This document shows positions 43,138-55,000 of a stretch of 64,000 bases of DNA, in pieces. The translations under genes and the position numbers were made by a program. The notes beneath the pieces were generated by a model. That model was not told the origin of the DNA. It made no database searches and worked only from the letters and a program-made list of their open reading frames with translations. The stretch's first letter is position 1, and the number at the start of each line of letters is the position of its first letter. The DNA is from Dendrophyllia cribrosa (lineage: Eukaryota; Cnidaria; Anthozoa; Scleractinia; Dendrophylliidae). The stretch spans positions 10,965,828-11,029,827 of the forward strand of contig JAJLRJ010000007.1 of NCBI GenBank assembly GCA_024195265.1, written 5' to 3'.

Positions 43138-46100
43138 TCAACTTTAAAAGAATTGAGAGATCGTGCACGTTCGGAAGGAATGGTTGGATTCTCCAGGATG
43201 AAAAAAGCTGATCTGGAAAAAGAGTTGCAAAACCCACAGAGAAAAATCATCAAGAAAACATCTTTTCCCGCGGTGAAATCAGCTGTTCAAAAAGTTCTTC
43301 CAGAAAGAGTATCGACAGTTGTTGAGTCATCCATTGATTCAATGAATTCCTGGTTTGGAAAGATGAAAAAAAGAGTTGATTGGAATCTGAAGGAAAGAGC
43401 CCGGGAAAAACTTTTGAAGTTGAACACGAAGATTGGAGAAATGCTGAAGAGACCTGAGTTTGATATTGAAGAAAAACGGGGGTTGGGTGGATCGACTTTT
43501 GTTGTCAATGGAAAAGAAGGATATTCCGCAGAAGGATTCTTGAAGAACGTGAAAGGAAATGTGGTTGAAATTCTGAAGAAACATTTTGGGTTCAAAGTGA
43601 AAATGGTTTTGGTTTGCAGAATGATTTCTCATGATTTGGCACAGGGAACAGCCATTGAAAATGATGCCTTCTTTTCTTCCCTGGTTGAAGAAGTTTTTGA
43701 GGGAAGTGACTTGGAAAAATTGCTGAGAGAAATGAATGAGAGGATGTTGGAAAACATGCGGAATTTCCAAAGGGGAAGAAGCAACTGGAGATTCTTGCGA
43801 GTTGAAAGATTGGAAATCCATCTGGATGAAATGACTGTTGGAAAATTCATTCCACTTCCTGATTGGCTTGCTGCAAAAAAAGCAATAACAAACATGAAAA
43901 ATGAAAATGATGATGAGTGCTTCAAGTGGTGCATTGGAAGATGGAAAAATCCAGTGGAGAAAAATCCACAAAGAATCACTCCTTTGTTGAGAAAACAATG
44001 CGAGGAATTCAATTGGGAAGGAATTTCATTCCCCATTTCATGGAGAGACATTGACAGATTTGAAAGACAAAATAACATTTCTGTGAATGTCTTGGGGATT
44101 GTTGAGGGGAAACAAATCGTGACTTTGAGAAAAGCAAGGGAAAAGAAAGAAAATCATGTGATTCTTTTCAAACTGAAAAGCGGAGAAAATGAACATTTCG
44201 CTTTGGTGAAGAATTTGAATCGATTGTGGTTTGGAGAAGATTCCAAAAACAAAAACCAAAGGCATGTTTGTGATGGTTGTCTCAATTCATTCAACTCCAA
44301 AGAAACACTCGATGTTCATCAAGAATTTTGCATGGATGATGGAGTGAAAGCTGTTCTCCCTCCAGAAAAATCAATCATGAAATTCAAGAAAGTTCAATGC
44401 GCAACAACCGTTCCCTTTGTCATCTACGCTGATTTTGAGTCGATTTTGGAGAAAACAGAAAAGAAAATTGGGGAAAAAACAGAGCAAATTCAGCATCATG
44501 TTCCCTGCAGCTTTTGTTTTCTTCCTGTGAGCCAAGTTGGGGTTGATTTCTCCCCAGTTTTCTTTCGTGGAAAAGAAGGAGATGATGTTGGGAGAGAGTT
44601 TCTGGTGAAATTAGTTGATCAGGTGAAATGGATTCTGAATGATGTGCGAAGACCAATGCTGAGAAAAAATTGGAAGAGAATTCTTTGGAAGAAAGGAGAA
44701 AAGGAAGCATTTGAGAAAACTGATATTTGTTGGCTTTGCAGGAAAAAGATTGAGGAAAAAAAAGTTGCTGATCATTGTCATCTGACTGGGGAATTTCGCG
44801 GAGCTGCTCATGAATATTGTAATCTGCAAGCGAAAGTGCCAGATTTCACTCCAGTCTTCATTCACAATTTAGATGGATATGATTCCCATCTTTTCATCAA
44901 AAACATGGGAAATGAATTTGGGGAGATTGATGCAATCCCAAACAATGACGAAAAATATGTTTCTTTCTCCCTGAAAATTGTTTGGGGAACATTTGAAGAT
45001 GAAGAGGGAAAAAAACATGATTTGAAACATGAGATTCGCTTTGTTGACTCCCTGAAATTTATGAATTCTTCTTTGGCAAATCTTGTTGGAAATTTGGGAA
45101 AAAATGATTTGCATTGCTTAAAAAGATTTTTCCCAGATGATGTTGATGTTGATTTGCTTTCCAGAAAAGGAGTTTTTCCCTATGAATTCATGGATTCATT
45201 TGAGAAATTTAATTGTGAACTTCCTGGGAAAGATGCTTTTTTCTCCCAGTTGTCTGGAGAAGGAATTTCAGATGAAGATTTTGCTCATGCTGAAAATGTC
45301 TGGAGAAAATTTGGGATGTTGGACATGGGAGAATATCATGATCTCTATTTGAAGACGGATGTTTTTCTCCTGACAGATGTGGTGGAAAATTTTAGGAAAG
45401 TTTTGTTGGAAAACTATCTGTTGGACCCCGCATGGTTTTTGACTGCCCCCTCTTTCTTTTGGGATGCTATGTTGAAGATGACAGGAGTTGAGTTGGAATT
45501 GATTTGTGAAGGAGATGTGGAAATGTTTCGGTTTTTTGAAAGGCAAATTCGTGGAGGAGTTTCCACAGTCTTTCACAGATTTTCTCAGGCAAACAACAAA
45601 TTTATGGAAGATTTTGATCCTTCCCAACCATCAAAGTTCATCGTTTATCTCGATGCAAATTCCCTTTATCCAACTGCGATGGTGCAACCACTCCCTGTGG
45701 GAGGATTTGAATGGTTGAGTGAAGGGGTTTTGAAGAAATGGGAGAAGATTATTGATGAAGAAGGTTTTGGATGTGTTTTGGAAGTTGACTTGGAATATCC
45801 AGATGAAAATCATGATTTCCACAATGATTTTCCTTTAGCGCCTGAACTCCTGGAAGTTGGGGGATTCAAAAAGTTAATTCCCAACTTGATGGATAAAGAA
45901 AAAATGATTTTGGATGGAAGGAGTCTGAGACTCTTTCTTTCCCTGGGAATGAAACTGAAAAAGATTTGGAGGGGAATTGGATTCAGAAATGAAGCTTTCA
46001 TGAAACCTTTCATTGAATGGAATACGAAACTGAGAACAGCAGCCAAAAATGATTTTGAGAAAGATCTTTTCAAACTGGCAAGCAATGCTGTTTACGGGAA

Positions 46101-46860
46101 AACCATGGAAAATGTGCGAAACAGAATTGACATGAAACTGGTGAATGATAGGAAGAAAAAAGCAAACTTGGTGAAAAAAATCAACTTCAAACACGCAGCC
46201 AAGTTTGGAGATAAAGTGGCTGCTGTTCATATGAGGAAAACAAAAGTCGTTTTGAACAAACCAATCTTTGTTGGAGCAGCAATTCTTGATCTCTCCAAAA
46301 TTCACATGTTCAAATTTCATTATGGTTATGTGAAGAAAAAGTGGGAGAGTGTGAAAGTTCTCTATTCTGATACAGATTCCCTGATTTTGGAGATTGAGAC
46401 GGATGATTTCTTCGCTGACACTGCTGGAGATGTTGAGAAATGGTTTGACACATCTGGATATCTGAAAGATCATTTCGCTGTGAAAAATGGCTTTCCCGTT
46501 GGGAAAAACAAGAAAATTTTAGGAATGTTTAAAGATGAAGCAGGAGGAAAAATCATTCGTGAATTTGTTGGATTGAGACCAAAATGTTATTCCATCAAGA
46601 TGGATGAGGGAAAAGGAATCAAGAAAGCAAAGGGAACAAAAAAGAATGTGGTTAAAAATAGGATTTCACATGAAGATTTTGTGCGCGTTCTTCATGGTGA
46701 AAAATTTCCTCCAATGAAAAATGTTTCTCTCCGATCACATCTGCATGAGATTTTCACTGAGCAGATTTTGAAAGTGGCTTTGAGTGCTGATGATGACAAG
46801 AGAGTTGTGATGGATGATGGAGTGAACACTTTAGCTATTGGTCATTGGAGATTGAAATGA
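43135..46860 (+). CDS. POLB: Protein-primed-type DNA polymerase B with SAP domain
   Basis: 1241 residues from ATG 43135; the frame is open further upstream but that part is antisense to the HTH gene. N-terminal SAP motif (LKELRDRARSEG...RMKKADLEKEL), then a long replication-associated region with a CDGCLNSF..H..FC zinc finger. Exonuclease: Exo I DFE at 433-435, Exo II N578-D583 (HNLDGYD) and Exo III Y738-D742. An extra HCHLTGEFRGAAHEYCN zinc/HNH-like insert lies between Exo I and II. Polymerase: motif A DANSLYP from D840, motif B K980..N984AVYG, motif C YSDTDS at 1077-1082. All metal-binding residues are present. It would replicate the element from its protein-capped ends. Confidence 0.95.
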   Translation: MSTLKELRDRARSEGMVGFSRMKKADLEKELQNPQRKIIKKTSFPAVKSAVQKVLPERVSTVVESSIDSMNSWFGKMKKRVDWNLKERAREKLLKLNTKIGEMLKRPEFDIEEKRGLGGSTFVVNGKEGYSAEGFLKNVKGNVVEILKKHFGFKVKMVLVCRMISHDLAQGTAIENDAFFSSLVEEVFEGSDLEKLLREMNERMLENMRNFQRGRSNWRFLRVERLEIHLDEMTVGKFIPLPDWLAAKKAITNMKNENDDECFKWCIGRWKNPVEKNPQRITPLLRKQCEEFNWEGISFPISWRDIDRFERQNNISVNVLGIVEGKQIVTLRKAREKKENHVILFKLKSGENEHFALVKNLNRLWFGEDSKNKNQRHVCDGCLNSFNSKETLDVHQEFCMDDGVKAVLPPEKSIMKFKKVQCATTVPFVIYADFESILEKTEKKIGEKTEQIQHHVPCSFCFLPVSQVGVDFSPVFFRGKEGDDVGREFLVKLVDQVKWILNDVRRPMLRKNWKRILWKKGEKEAFEKTDICWLCRKKIEEKKVADHCHLTGEFRGAAHEYCNLQAKVPDFTPVFIHNLDGYDSHLFIKNMGNEFGEIDAIPNNDEKYVSFSLKIVWGTFEDEEGKKHDLKHEIRFVDSLKFMNSSLANLVGNLGKNDLHCLKRFFPDDVDVDLLSRKGVFPYEFMDSFEKFNCELPGKDAFFSQLSGEGISDEDFAHAENVWRKFGMLDMGEYHDLYLKTDVFLLTDVVENFRKVLLENYLLDPAWFLTAPSFFWDAMLKMTGVELELICEGDVEMFRFFERQIRGGVSTVFHRFSQANNKFMEDFDPSQPSKFIVYLDANSLYPTAMVQPLPVGGFEWLSEGVLKKWEKIIDEEGFGCVLEVDLEYPDENHDFHNDFPLAPELLEVGGFKKLIPNLMDKEKMILDGRSLRLFLSLGMKLKKIWRGIGFRNEAFMKPFIEWNTKLRTAAKNDFEKDLFKLASNAVYGKTMENVRNRIDMKLVNDRKKKANLVKKINFKHAAKFGDKVAAVHMRKTKVVLNKPIFVGAAILDLSKIHMFKFHYGYVKKKWESVKVLYSDTDSLILEIETDDFFADTAGDVEKWFDTSGYLKDHFAVKNGFPVGKNKKILGMFKDEAGGKIIREFVGLRPKCYSIKMDEGKGIKKAKGTKKNVVKNRISHEDFVRVLHGEKFPPMKNVSLRSHLHEIFTEQILKVALSADDDKRVVMDDGVNTLAIGHWRLK

Positions 46861-46941
46861 ATTTTTCCTCCTCCAATTCAGAGGGATAAAAAGTGGTTGA
46901 TGAAGAAAAACAGCTTCTTTTCCCAATTGAAATGAACTTTT

Positions 46942-48265
46942 TATTTTTTTTCAAAAATCTTTTTTGGGAGAAATCAAAAATCTTTTTCCTGAAAACTTTT
47001 TGGGAGAAAAAATCTTTTTCCTGAAAACTTTTTGGGAGAAAAAATCTTTTCCTGAAAACTTTTTGGGAGAAAAAATCTTTTCCTGAAAAGTTTTTGGGAG
47101 AAAAAATATTTTTCCTGAAAACTTTTTGGGAGAAAAAATCTTTTTCCTGAAAACTTTTTGGGAGAAAAAATCTTTTCCTGAAAACTTTTTGGGAGAAAAA
47201 TATTTTTCCTGAAAACTTTTTGGGAGAAAAAATCTTTTTCCTGAAAACTTTTTGGGAGAAAAATCTTTTTCCTGATAACTTTTTGGGAGAAAAATCTTTT
47301 TCCTGAAAACTTTTTGAAATAAAAAATCTTTTTCCTGAAAACTTTTTGGGAGAAAAAATATTTTTCCTGAAAACTTTTTGAAATAAAAAATATTTTTCCT
47401 GAAAACTTTTTGAAATAAAAAAATATTTTTCCTGAAAACTTTTTGAAATAAAAAAATATTTTTCCTGAAAACTTTTTGGGAGAAAAGTTTTTGAAATCAA
47501 AAATCTTTTTCCTGAAATCTTTTTGGGAGAAAACTTTTTGAAATAAAAAATCTTTTTGGGAGAAAACTTTTTGAAATAAAAAATATTTTTCCTGAAAACT
47601 TTTTGAAATAAAAAAATATTTTTCCTGAAATCATTTTGAAATAAAAAATATTTTTCCTGAAAACTTTTTGGGAGAAAAAATATTTTTCCTGAAAACTTTT
47701 TGAAATAAAAAAATATTTTTCCTGAAAACTTTTTGAAATAAAATATTTTTTTCCTGAAAACTTTTTGAAATAAAATATTTTTTTCCTGAAATCATTTTGA
47801 AATAAAATATTTTTTTCCTGAAATCATTTTGAAATAAAATATTTTTTTCCTGAAATCATTTTGGGAGAAAAGTTTTATCCCTCCTTTTCCCTCATCCCCA
47901 AGTAGATAGGAAAGAAGGGTTCTGGCGCAACTCTGAGGCCGCTCTTTGTCAAAAAAGATGGAATTCTGGTGAATTTTGTGGGACTTTTTTGGATGAGATG
48001 GAATTTGATCGAATTTTTTATGGAATTTAAGAAAATTTGTGTTGATTTTTTGCAGAGATAAGTGAATTATGCTAAAAATTTAGCAGACTTTTTTGTTGTT
48101 TTTAATGATTTTTGGAGAGTCGGGATATGTGAATTTGGAACAATTTTCGTGCGCGCACGTGCAAATTCAGAGTTAGTGCTAAAAGTAGCGGAAAAGTAAA
48201 ATGAATTATAATTTGTGCTAAAAAGGGGCGGCCGAGGAGTGTGCCAGAACCCTTCTTTCCTATCT
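46942..48265. repeat. Right Polinton terminal inverted repeat
   Basis: Mirror of the left TIR: an array of CTGAAAACTTTTTGGGAGAA and CTGAAAACTTTTTGAAATAA units with ATATTTTTC spacers (46.94-47.87 kb), then the outer block 47901-48265 bounded by the 26-bp motif and its inverted copy, the latter lacking its last three bases. Unit number and order in the array differ from the left side. Confidence 0.9.
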
Positions 48266-48271
48266 GTCCTC
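48266..48271. repeat. Target-site duplication GTCCTC, right
   Basis: Directly follows the ...CCTATCT terminus and matches 29138-29143. Confidence 0.85.
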
Positions 48272-49314
48272 AACAGTACACTCTCGATCTTCTGTGAAGC
48301 CACGCCGGAGTGTTGAGGTATATTATAAGTAAGCGAACAAGTGCAAAAGGAAGAAATAGATAGGTAAGCTAATAATTCAGTTAGCCATCACCGTAGATTT
48401 GAAGACCATTTTTGGACTGTCAAGGGACATCGGAAGAAATGGTTCTATACTTGAGATGCTTTTAAACATTCGAGACTCGTAGTTTTTTCGTTCAGGAAAG
48501 AGATTTGGAGTTAGAATGTGTGACAGAATTATCAAACTAAAATATTCTTGCAACAAGGAGGAATCTAGGAACAAAATTGGGCGCAAAATGTCCTGTGATT
48601 TAGTGCTAAGGTCTACATGATTTCGTTAAAGCAGACTTTATATTTGTTCAAAACGTTTAATTAAAACAAAATACAACATTTTTAGTCACTGATATCAACA
48701 GTTTAAGTAATTGTAATAAAAATCGAATTGTGCTTATTTTTGATGCAATCTAGTCCGTGCATCTCTTGGTTTACGCGCCTACATGCACCTATTTTGTGAA
48801 ATAGAAATAGAAATAGAAATAGGCAAACGAACCTTCTTGATATTAAGTATGATTTCACATAACGAAAAAAGTAATGCTAATTTGAACGAGAATATGCAAA
48901 TTGCCGAAAGTGACATATGCCTGACTAATCGGTGCAATCGTGGACTTTATCCTAAAATCTATCACACAGTCACAGGCGAGATACCAGTAAAACTAATGTG
49001 AAATTTCGTTAACTTGTTTTTGGGCCTGAAAATGCACTTTCACAGTACGTTTTCTATGTGACACGAAGTTATGGCTGATATCACAGATTCACAAGATGTT
49101 GACGTGTTGCAAATTCTCGTACTGTAGAGAGAGTTTTAGATTAGAAAGTTTGCTCTTCACTCTCCTTGTCAGTGTCGGATACAAAGTCATTATGTTTTTA
49201 AAGGAATGGTGCTGCAGTAGTGTCCTACTTTCAGTTCCCCATACAAAATAATCTTTTGTCACTTGTTGGGAAGAGAAATTCACAATATGGTGAACAAATA
49301 AATGAATAAATATT
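48272..49314. other. Gene-free flank
   Basis: The first 100 bases continue the pre-insertion locus paralogous to 27.95-28.04 kb. Further on I see only a short GAAATA microsatellite (about 48.80 kb) and no gene. Confidence 0.45.
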
Positions 49315-49433
49315 TAATAGATAATTACTGAGGCTCGCAGCATTATTAGGTATATTGCAGGCAGCTGAGGGCGCAGCCCGAAGCTGCCTGCAATATACCT
49401 AATAATGCTGTGAGCCGAAGTAATTATCTATTA
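49315..49433. repeat. Foldback element with arms of about 50 bp
   Basis: TAATAGATAATTACT...GCAGGCAGCT is followed, after about 15 bases (GAGGGCGCAGCCCGA), by the nearly exact inverted copy ending ATCTATTA. One mismatch pair differs near GAGGCTCGCAG/CTGTGAGCCG. Confidence 0.9.
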
Positions 49434-49713
49434 TAATTACTGTTTCTCATTAAAACCCATTGTTCTCTTTCTGCATTGTATCTTCGATTTTAGCCAAAAA
49501 AAAAAAATCTTGACTACGTACACTATACAGTGCGGTGGCGATTACATAACCCTCGATTCCTCAGTTGTTTTGAGGATTATGTAACTATGATTATGTGTGA
49601 ACATTAGTATTGAATTTATTTGTTGTTGACGAGAATGTTCACAAAAATTTGCATACTTTATAACCCAGAGTACTCAGTCATTTTTTTCAGTACCTCGCTC
49701 ACTTGTTGGAAGC

Positions 49714-50447
49714 ATGGAGGATTCATCGGAAGACGAATCAGCGATTTTAATAACACAGAGTAGTTCGGGGAGTGAATTTTTGCAGTACACCGAGGATATA
49801 AGTAAGACTAATAATGCGGGATTGGGCCATTTGCGTATCAAAAGGAAAGTTGTTCGGGCATATAAGAATTTGACTAACGTAGATCGTTGCCCGGTTGAAC
49901 TGTATAAGAAATATATGTCTCATGTCCCAATGGAAGTCAGCGATAACGTGTTTTATTTGCGAGCTTTGCATAGGCCAAAAGGGGACACCTGGTATTACAA
50001 AAAAGGAACGGGGAGAGAAAATTTGGGGAATGTGGTAAAGAAAATTATGAAATAAGGGGGGTTCGATAGACTAATCATTCCCTTCGGGGTAGTTGTGCTG
50101 CGCGATTGTATGATGACGGTGTACCAGAACAGATTATTCAAGAAACCACTGGCCATCGATCATCTGATGGGGTAAGGGCGTATAAATGTACGTCATCGAC
50201 ACTTAAGAGGAAAGCAAGTGAAATCTTGCAGGGAACGACTTCAAAACATGTTGGAATTAATGTCGACGTAAATGAAGAAAAATGTATTAAGGAGGATGAT
50301 GAACATAAGTACAGTAAGCAAAAAGAAGAAAAGGGGTTAAAGGAAAAATCCATTGAGCCAGAAACAAGTGAAGTTTGTATGAGGTGTAAACAAGTTACGA
50401 TTTATAATAAATTGAATATCTTTGTATTCACATATCTCCTGGAATAG
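49714..50447 (+). pseudogene. Crypton-type tyrosine recombinase (DUF3504/ZMYM-like) remnant
   Basis: The first frame (49714-50055) contains EDISKTNNAGLGHL, DRCPVELYKKYMSH and FYLRALHRPKGDTWYYKK, characteristic of the Crypton-derived DUF3504 domain found in ZMYM2/KIAA1958-like proteins. The second frame, readable from 50070, contains NHSLRGSCAARLY, then GHRSSDGVRAYK, which holds the catalytic His-Arg and the Tyr nucleophile. A stop and frame change near 50055-50069 separate the halves. The upstream part with the first catalytic Arg is missing, replaced by an unrelated acidic leader. It is therefore an inactive copy. Confidence 0.75.
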
Positions 50448-50609
50448 TTTTCTTGTGTACTGTTTATTTATTTTAGAAAGTTTTATCTTCAGTTGTACAT
50501 TACATAGTGGGATTCCAATTTAAACAAATGTTAGCGTCTTTTAATAACGAAATCATCAGGGGGGATACTTAAACTTGGTAAAAACGGGCTAACTGCAATA
50601 TTATAAATA

Positions 50610-50659
50610 TTGCAGTGTGCACGCTGCAATATTTTTAATATTGCAGCGTGCACACTGCA
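50610..50659. repeat. Short perfect hairpin
   Basis: TGCAGTGTGCACGCTGCAAT and its exact inverse complement are separated by about ten A/T-rich bases. Flanking ATATTGC motifs extend the symmetry. Confidence 0.85.
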
Positions 50660-50957
50660 AAAAATATTGCATTTGGTCTGTTTTAGCACGTTTGGTATTA
50701 CCCCTGATAATTTCCCTTGCTAACAAAAAGGACCGCCCCCGTTTTCCTCAGACACTTGGAATCAAAACTCTTAAAAACGCTGCAATCGTTGATATAATGC
50801 AGAGAGAGAACAAAAGGATTTGATGAGGATCAGTAATTATTAAACAATAGCCATGATTACTTAAAGTCACGGACAATCGATTTTATAACGCCGTATTTGA
50901 CAGCTGGATCATTACCATATTATTTGATAAATTAGCATCAAATTTTTCGTTATACGA

Positions 50958-51195
50958 AATCCCCGGGGGGATACTCCCTTATATAAGCTATATAGGTATG
51001 TGCGGCCCTAAAGGGTATGGTTTTCAAGCCGTTTTGGTCTGAAATAGGGTATAGATTACGACCATTTTGGTCTGAAATAGGGTATGATTGGCGCCGCTCT
51101 GTTCTGGAATTGGGTATGGTTTGTAGAAGAAGCTACTTTTAACATCTGTTGAGAAATGCGGTTTGATTCGGGGAGTTCCCCCCCCCCCCGGGCGA
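50958..51195. repeat. Dispersed repeat family, copy 2
   Basis: Starts at CCCCGGGGGGATACTCCC, contains AGCTATATAGGTATGTGC, AAAGGGTATGGTTTTCAAGC and repeated TTTGGTCTGAAATAGGGTAT, and ends at the C/G-run CCCCCCCCCCGGG. Same family as copies near 25.2 and 57.6 kb. Confidence 0.75.
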
Positions 51196-51690
51196 AATCA
51201 TACTATAAAAGAAAATTCTTAGGGTCTAAGAATAAACTTTTTCTGAAGTTATTCAGTAAAGCGGACGCAATAAGCAGTTTAACTCTTTCACACTCATGAA
51301 AATGTGCACAACTAACTGAGCACAATTTTAATTTAGAACACCTAGATCAAATCTCGTTTTACAAAATACTGATCAGTAAAACTTACAATATGACAAGAAA
51401 CTTGCGGAGAAGATAATTTCCGTTTGAATGGTCACGTTCAGCTTTGTCGAGATTTTTATCCCGAGAACACAAGATAGAACTTGATTACACGAACGGCTGT
51501 GGGGAGTGAAAGATGGGTTATATGGAAAATCTTGATTACAGACTTTTGGGATGTGTCATGATTTATTATATCTTATCAAACCGTAAACCGTTTTAGTTTA
51601 TTTAGCCTTTAGTGTATTGAACATCAAGAACATGGGAAACTGAAACTGTAACGGGGCACTCACGCTTCATCATACCATACGTGACACTCG

Positions 51691-51814
51691 TATAGCCTGC
51701 GTAGCTGGCGGTTTTTCCGTTGGCGCGCGCGATGCTGAATTCGTGAGCGACGAAGCCGCGAGCGCGAATTCAGCATCGCGCGCGTCAACAAAACCGCCAG
51801 CTTCGTAGGCTATA
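51691..51814. repeat. Foldback MITE next to the lectin gene
   Basis: TATAGCCTGCGTAGCTGGCG and the GCGCGCGATGCTGAATTCG block are repeated in inverted orientation, ending GCTTCGTAGGCTATA. CTCG flanks both ends. The arms are about 50 bases with a GC-rich loop. Confidence 0.85.
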
Positions 51815-52000
51815 CTCGTAATCCAGTTGTAGGTTTGACTCTAGTACACGATACGATTCGTGTTGTAGGTTTATCGTAAGCACATCGCATAAAACAACCC
51901 GTAAGCCTTCGATCCTTCTCAGGTTTGTGACATGGAGATTTTAAGTCATAGTTTTCTGAATTATTTTTCTCCTGTGCTTTTTTTTTCTTACTGAACAGAT

Positions 52001-52055
52001 ATGGCAATCCACCACGGATTTCTGTTGCTGTTTTTGGCCATCTCTGCTGGATACT
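52001..52055 (+). CDS. Lectin exon 1: signal peptide
   Basis: ATG at 52001 opens [18 protein letters not shown], a typical hydrophobic signal core. The exon ends with one base of the next codon before GTAAGT. A CAG acceptor at 51996-51998 suggests a 5' UTR intron. Confidence 0.8.
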
Positions 52056-55000
52056 GTAAGTCCTAGCCCCTTCCTCAAACTCGTTTAAACCTGTGAAACC
52101 GCCCGCGCCCAGGGACCGCGTGCCCGCGTTACCCGTAGGTACTTCATGTATTTCTTATTATAGTAAGGCTGATTAACGGGTATTTTTATACCCGTTCCGC
52201 GGTGCAAGGAAAACGCGGACTCTGGGAACGAGATTCCCTTACATTTTATATTTTACCATGAAAACCGGACTTGTTACAAATCAATTTGATTTTTTTTGGT
52301 AAATGAATTCATCAAATTTCTTTCAATTTCAGTTGCAGTTTCAAGAGCGCAAGGTAAGTTGAGTTTGATGCTTTAGAATGTTTATGCTGATCAATCGAGT
52401 GTGAGATAACATCCAATGTCACCGTTCAAATGAAAGCTAAAAGCCAACTGTAAGTTCTAAAATATTGTTTATTTATATGCTCTTGTTTTTATGATTTGAT
52501 AAAAAAAGCAAGGCTGATTAACGGCATAGAAACGACTATATTTGTAAACAAGAACTCTTCGAGTAGTGAAGTCGGGCTTTAAGGGTTTTGTAAGCGTGTC
52601 CGTCTGTTCCCATCAGTATGTGGCCAATCTAACCCCACGCTCGTTGTTTTATCTCCTACTCTATCGCCCGTTGCCCTGTTTGCTTCCAAAGCTCCTCATT
52701 ACGAATTCTTCTGGGCCACCAAATCCGCAGGATGCTCTTTAGGCTCTTGTTGATGAACACCTGCAAGTTCTGCTTCATTTCCTTGGTCAGCCTCCAAGTT
52801 TCCGAACTATACAAGAGCACGGCCTTCACATTAAACCCAAAGACTCTCAATTTGGTCCTTGCAATAAAATCTTAAAAAAACTTAAAGGGGCAATGTCACA
52901 TGGATTTTGCCGGGCCCTTTTAGTCAAAACCATTCAGCAATACCTTTGCTTATTTACCAAATAATGCTAAAACACCATGAGAAATACTAGTAATCAACCC
53001 CGTCTTGAAAGAGGAACAAATCATGGTCTGTTCCAGCACATTTTCAAAACGAAAATGTTTGCAAATTCATTCAGACTCAGTCTATCTGACTAGAGACAGT
53101 TCTAACTACTGTCAATAAATTGTTGTTGTTGTTGTTTTGGTACACGATGGCGATAATTTATCACAAACCTGGACCATTATATTATTATTGTTTAGTTTTT
53201 GTAACAATATACTATTTTTTTGTTTTTGAAATGACACCAATCTCCGTGACACTGTCCCTTTAGAAGGTTTCTTTTTGTGTTGCAGATGATCGCTGTGAAC
53301 AGGGTTGGAAGTATTATGGTGGTAACTGTTATCAGTACTGGAAATCGAGCAAGGTTATCTGGAGAAAAGCTCAGTCTGACTGCCAATCAAAACAAGCCAA
53401 TCTGGTAACTGTCAATGACGCCAATGAGCAGGAGTTTCTTATTGGTCTTTGGGGAAGTCAAGGAAGTTGGCTTGGGCTGAACAACAGAGATGATGTGAAC
53501 GTGTTTAAGTGGGTGAGTGGAGAGCAGAGCAGCTTCACCAATTGGGCACAAAATCAACCAAGAATTTTAGCCGAGAAACGCTGTGCTAGGGGTCACGTCG
53601 CAAAAAGTGGGAAATGGGTAATGGATAACTGTGAAACGGGCATCAGGTACACTTGTGAAAAAGGTTAGTCATCTGACTGTTGCATGTTTTTGGATCCATT
53701 CCAATCATGAGTAGACTACGAGCAGTCTCTCTTCCCAGCTTAGTCCGTCGAGCGAGAAACGAAAAATTTCTCGCTCGACGGACTAAGCTGGAAAAGAGAG
53801 ACTGCTCGTAGTCTAAATCATGAGTTATTATTATTTTAGCAAGCTTAAGGCTACAGCACAATTTTAGTTGTAAAACTGTGCGACTTTTGTAGCGCAGGCT
53901 GATCATGTCATGCCAAGATCATTGATACACCGCACTGTATGCTCATGTGAGATTGTTCGTGGCTATGATGTGTCATACGGTTTTAAAACATGTTTTAAAA
54001 TCACGACATTTTTTATGCCATACGCGACACTCACAAAGCCGCAGTTGTAGGTTTGATTGATACAATTTATACTATTCATGTTGTAGGTTCGTCGTAGCAA
54101 GCCGCATGCAACAAACTAGTCTAAATCAGCCTTTAATCAGTTTTTCTCAGGTCAAAAAACACAATTTTGTCACACACCCGCTAATGTCCTGAGTATTTCT
54201 TCATATTTTAGATGTCTATCTAAAATGTTTTAAGTTATATATTCAGACCTGCATATGATTTAAGAAAATGTACTGTGTGTTATATTTGCACTTTGTCTGA
54301 CTTTTTCTGCTATGTGCATAAGTTCACACATGAAAGATCAGGTTAATATTAGTATTCCATTTCTTTGCATTTCAGCCTGAAAAAATGATAACTAGTTTAC
54401 ACGCCCCCTATTTTCTCCTGTGTACATAGCCCCCTTGATTTAAAAAATGCAGAGCATTAAATGGGCATGTCTAAATGACCCATATAACCTATCCATGGCA
54501 GTTCTAGCCTGCATCGTAGTGGGGAGGGGGAGGGCAGCCAGAAGTGAATATGTGGTGGGGATGGTCATGCAAGATTAATGATGTCATAGTGTTTATAGAC
54601 TACATTTTCTGGTGGGTATAAATACCATGTGCTGTACATGTAGAATCCTCATTGGCACAAAATGAAGATACATTTAGTTATTTTGCTTTAATCATTCTAT
54701 CCTTTCTTGCCAAAATAACGTTGTCTATGGAGGAGGCAAATAAATCAAAACGTTAGAAGGCCGTAAACTAAATTAATGTTGTTTTTTAATGAACAGCATC
54801 TCCATGCGTTAGCGGGACATGTAAAAATGGAGGCAATTGCTCTGCCACATTAAATAGTTACCAGTGCCGGTGTCCTGACGGATTCCATGGGAAACAGTGC
54901 GAAAGATGTAAGTTATTATTAAGAATATTTTAATGCATCATTAGGCCTATTCACACTAAAGCTGGTGGCAATGGCAAGCAAGTCTAGAGCTCTTTCTTTA

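Larger units (their letters stand above)
29144..48265. mobile_element. Complete Polinton/Maverick (adintovirus-like) element, 19.1 kb
   Basis: Long inverted terminal repeats, 6-bp GTCCTC duplications and a full module set define it: integrase, protein-primed-type DNA polymerase B, adenain-like protease, FtsK/HerA-type packaging ATPase, double-jelly-roll capsid and penton. Accessory virion genes include PLA2, core-like, fibre-like, PPxY and a VLTF3-like fragment. Most frames are open, with one clear frame break (PLA2) and a rearranged left end. The left terminus is AGTAGATAGG; the right ends CCTATCT, three bases short of a perfect mirror. Mostly intact frames and near-identical TIRs suggest a recent insertion. 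Confidence 0.95.

Noticed and set aside
43287..46473. Several 70-220-residue antisense frames within the polymerase gene
   Set aside because: Shadows of the sense coding sequence; none has a recognisable domain.
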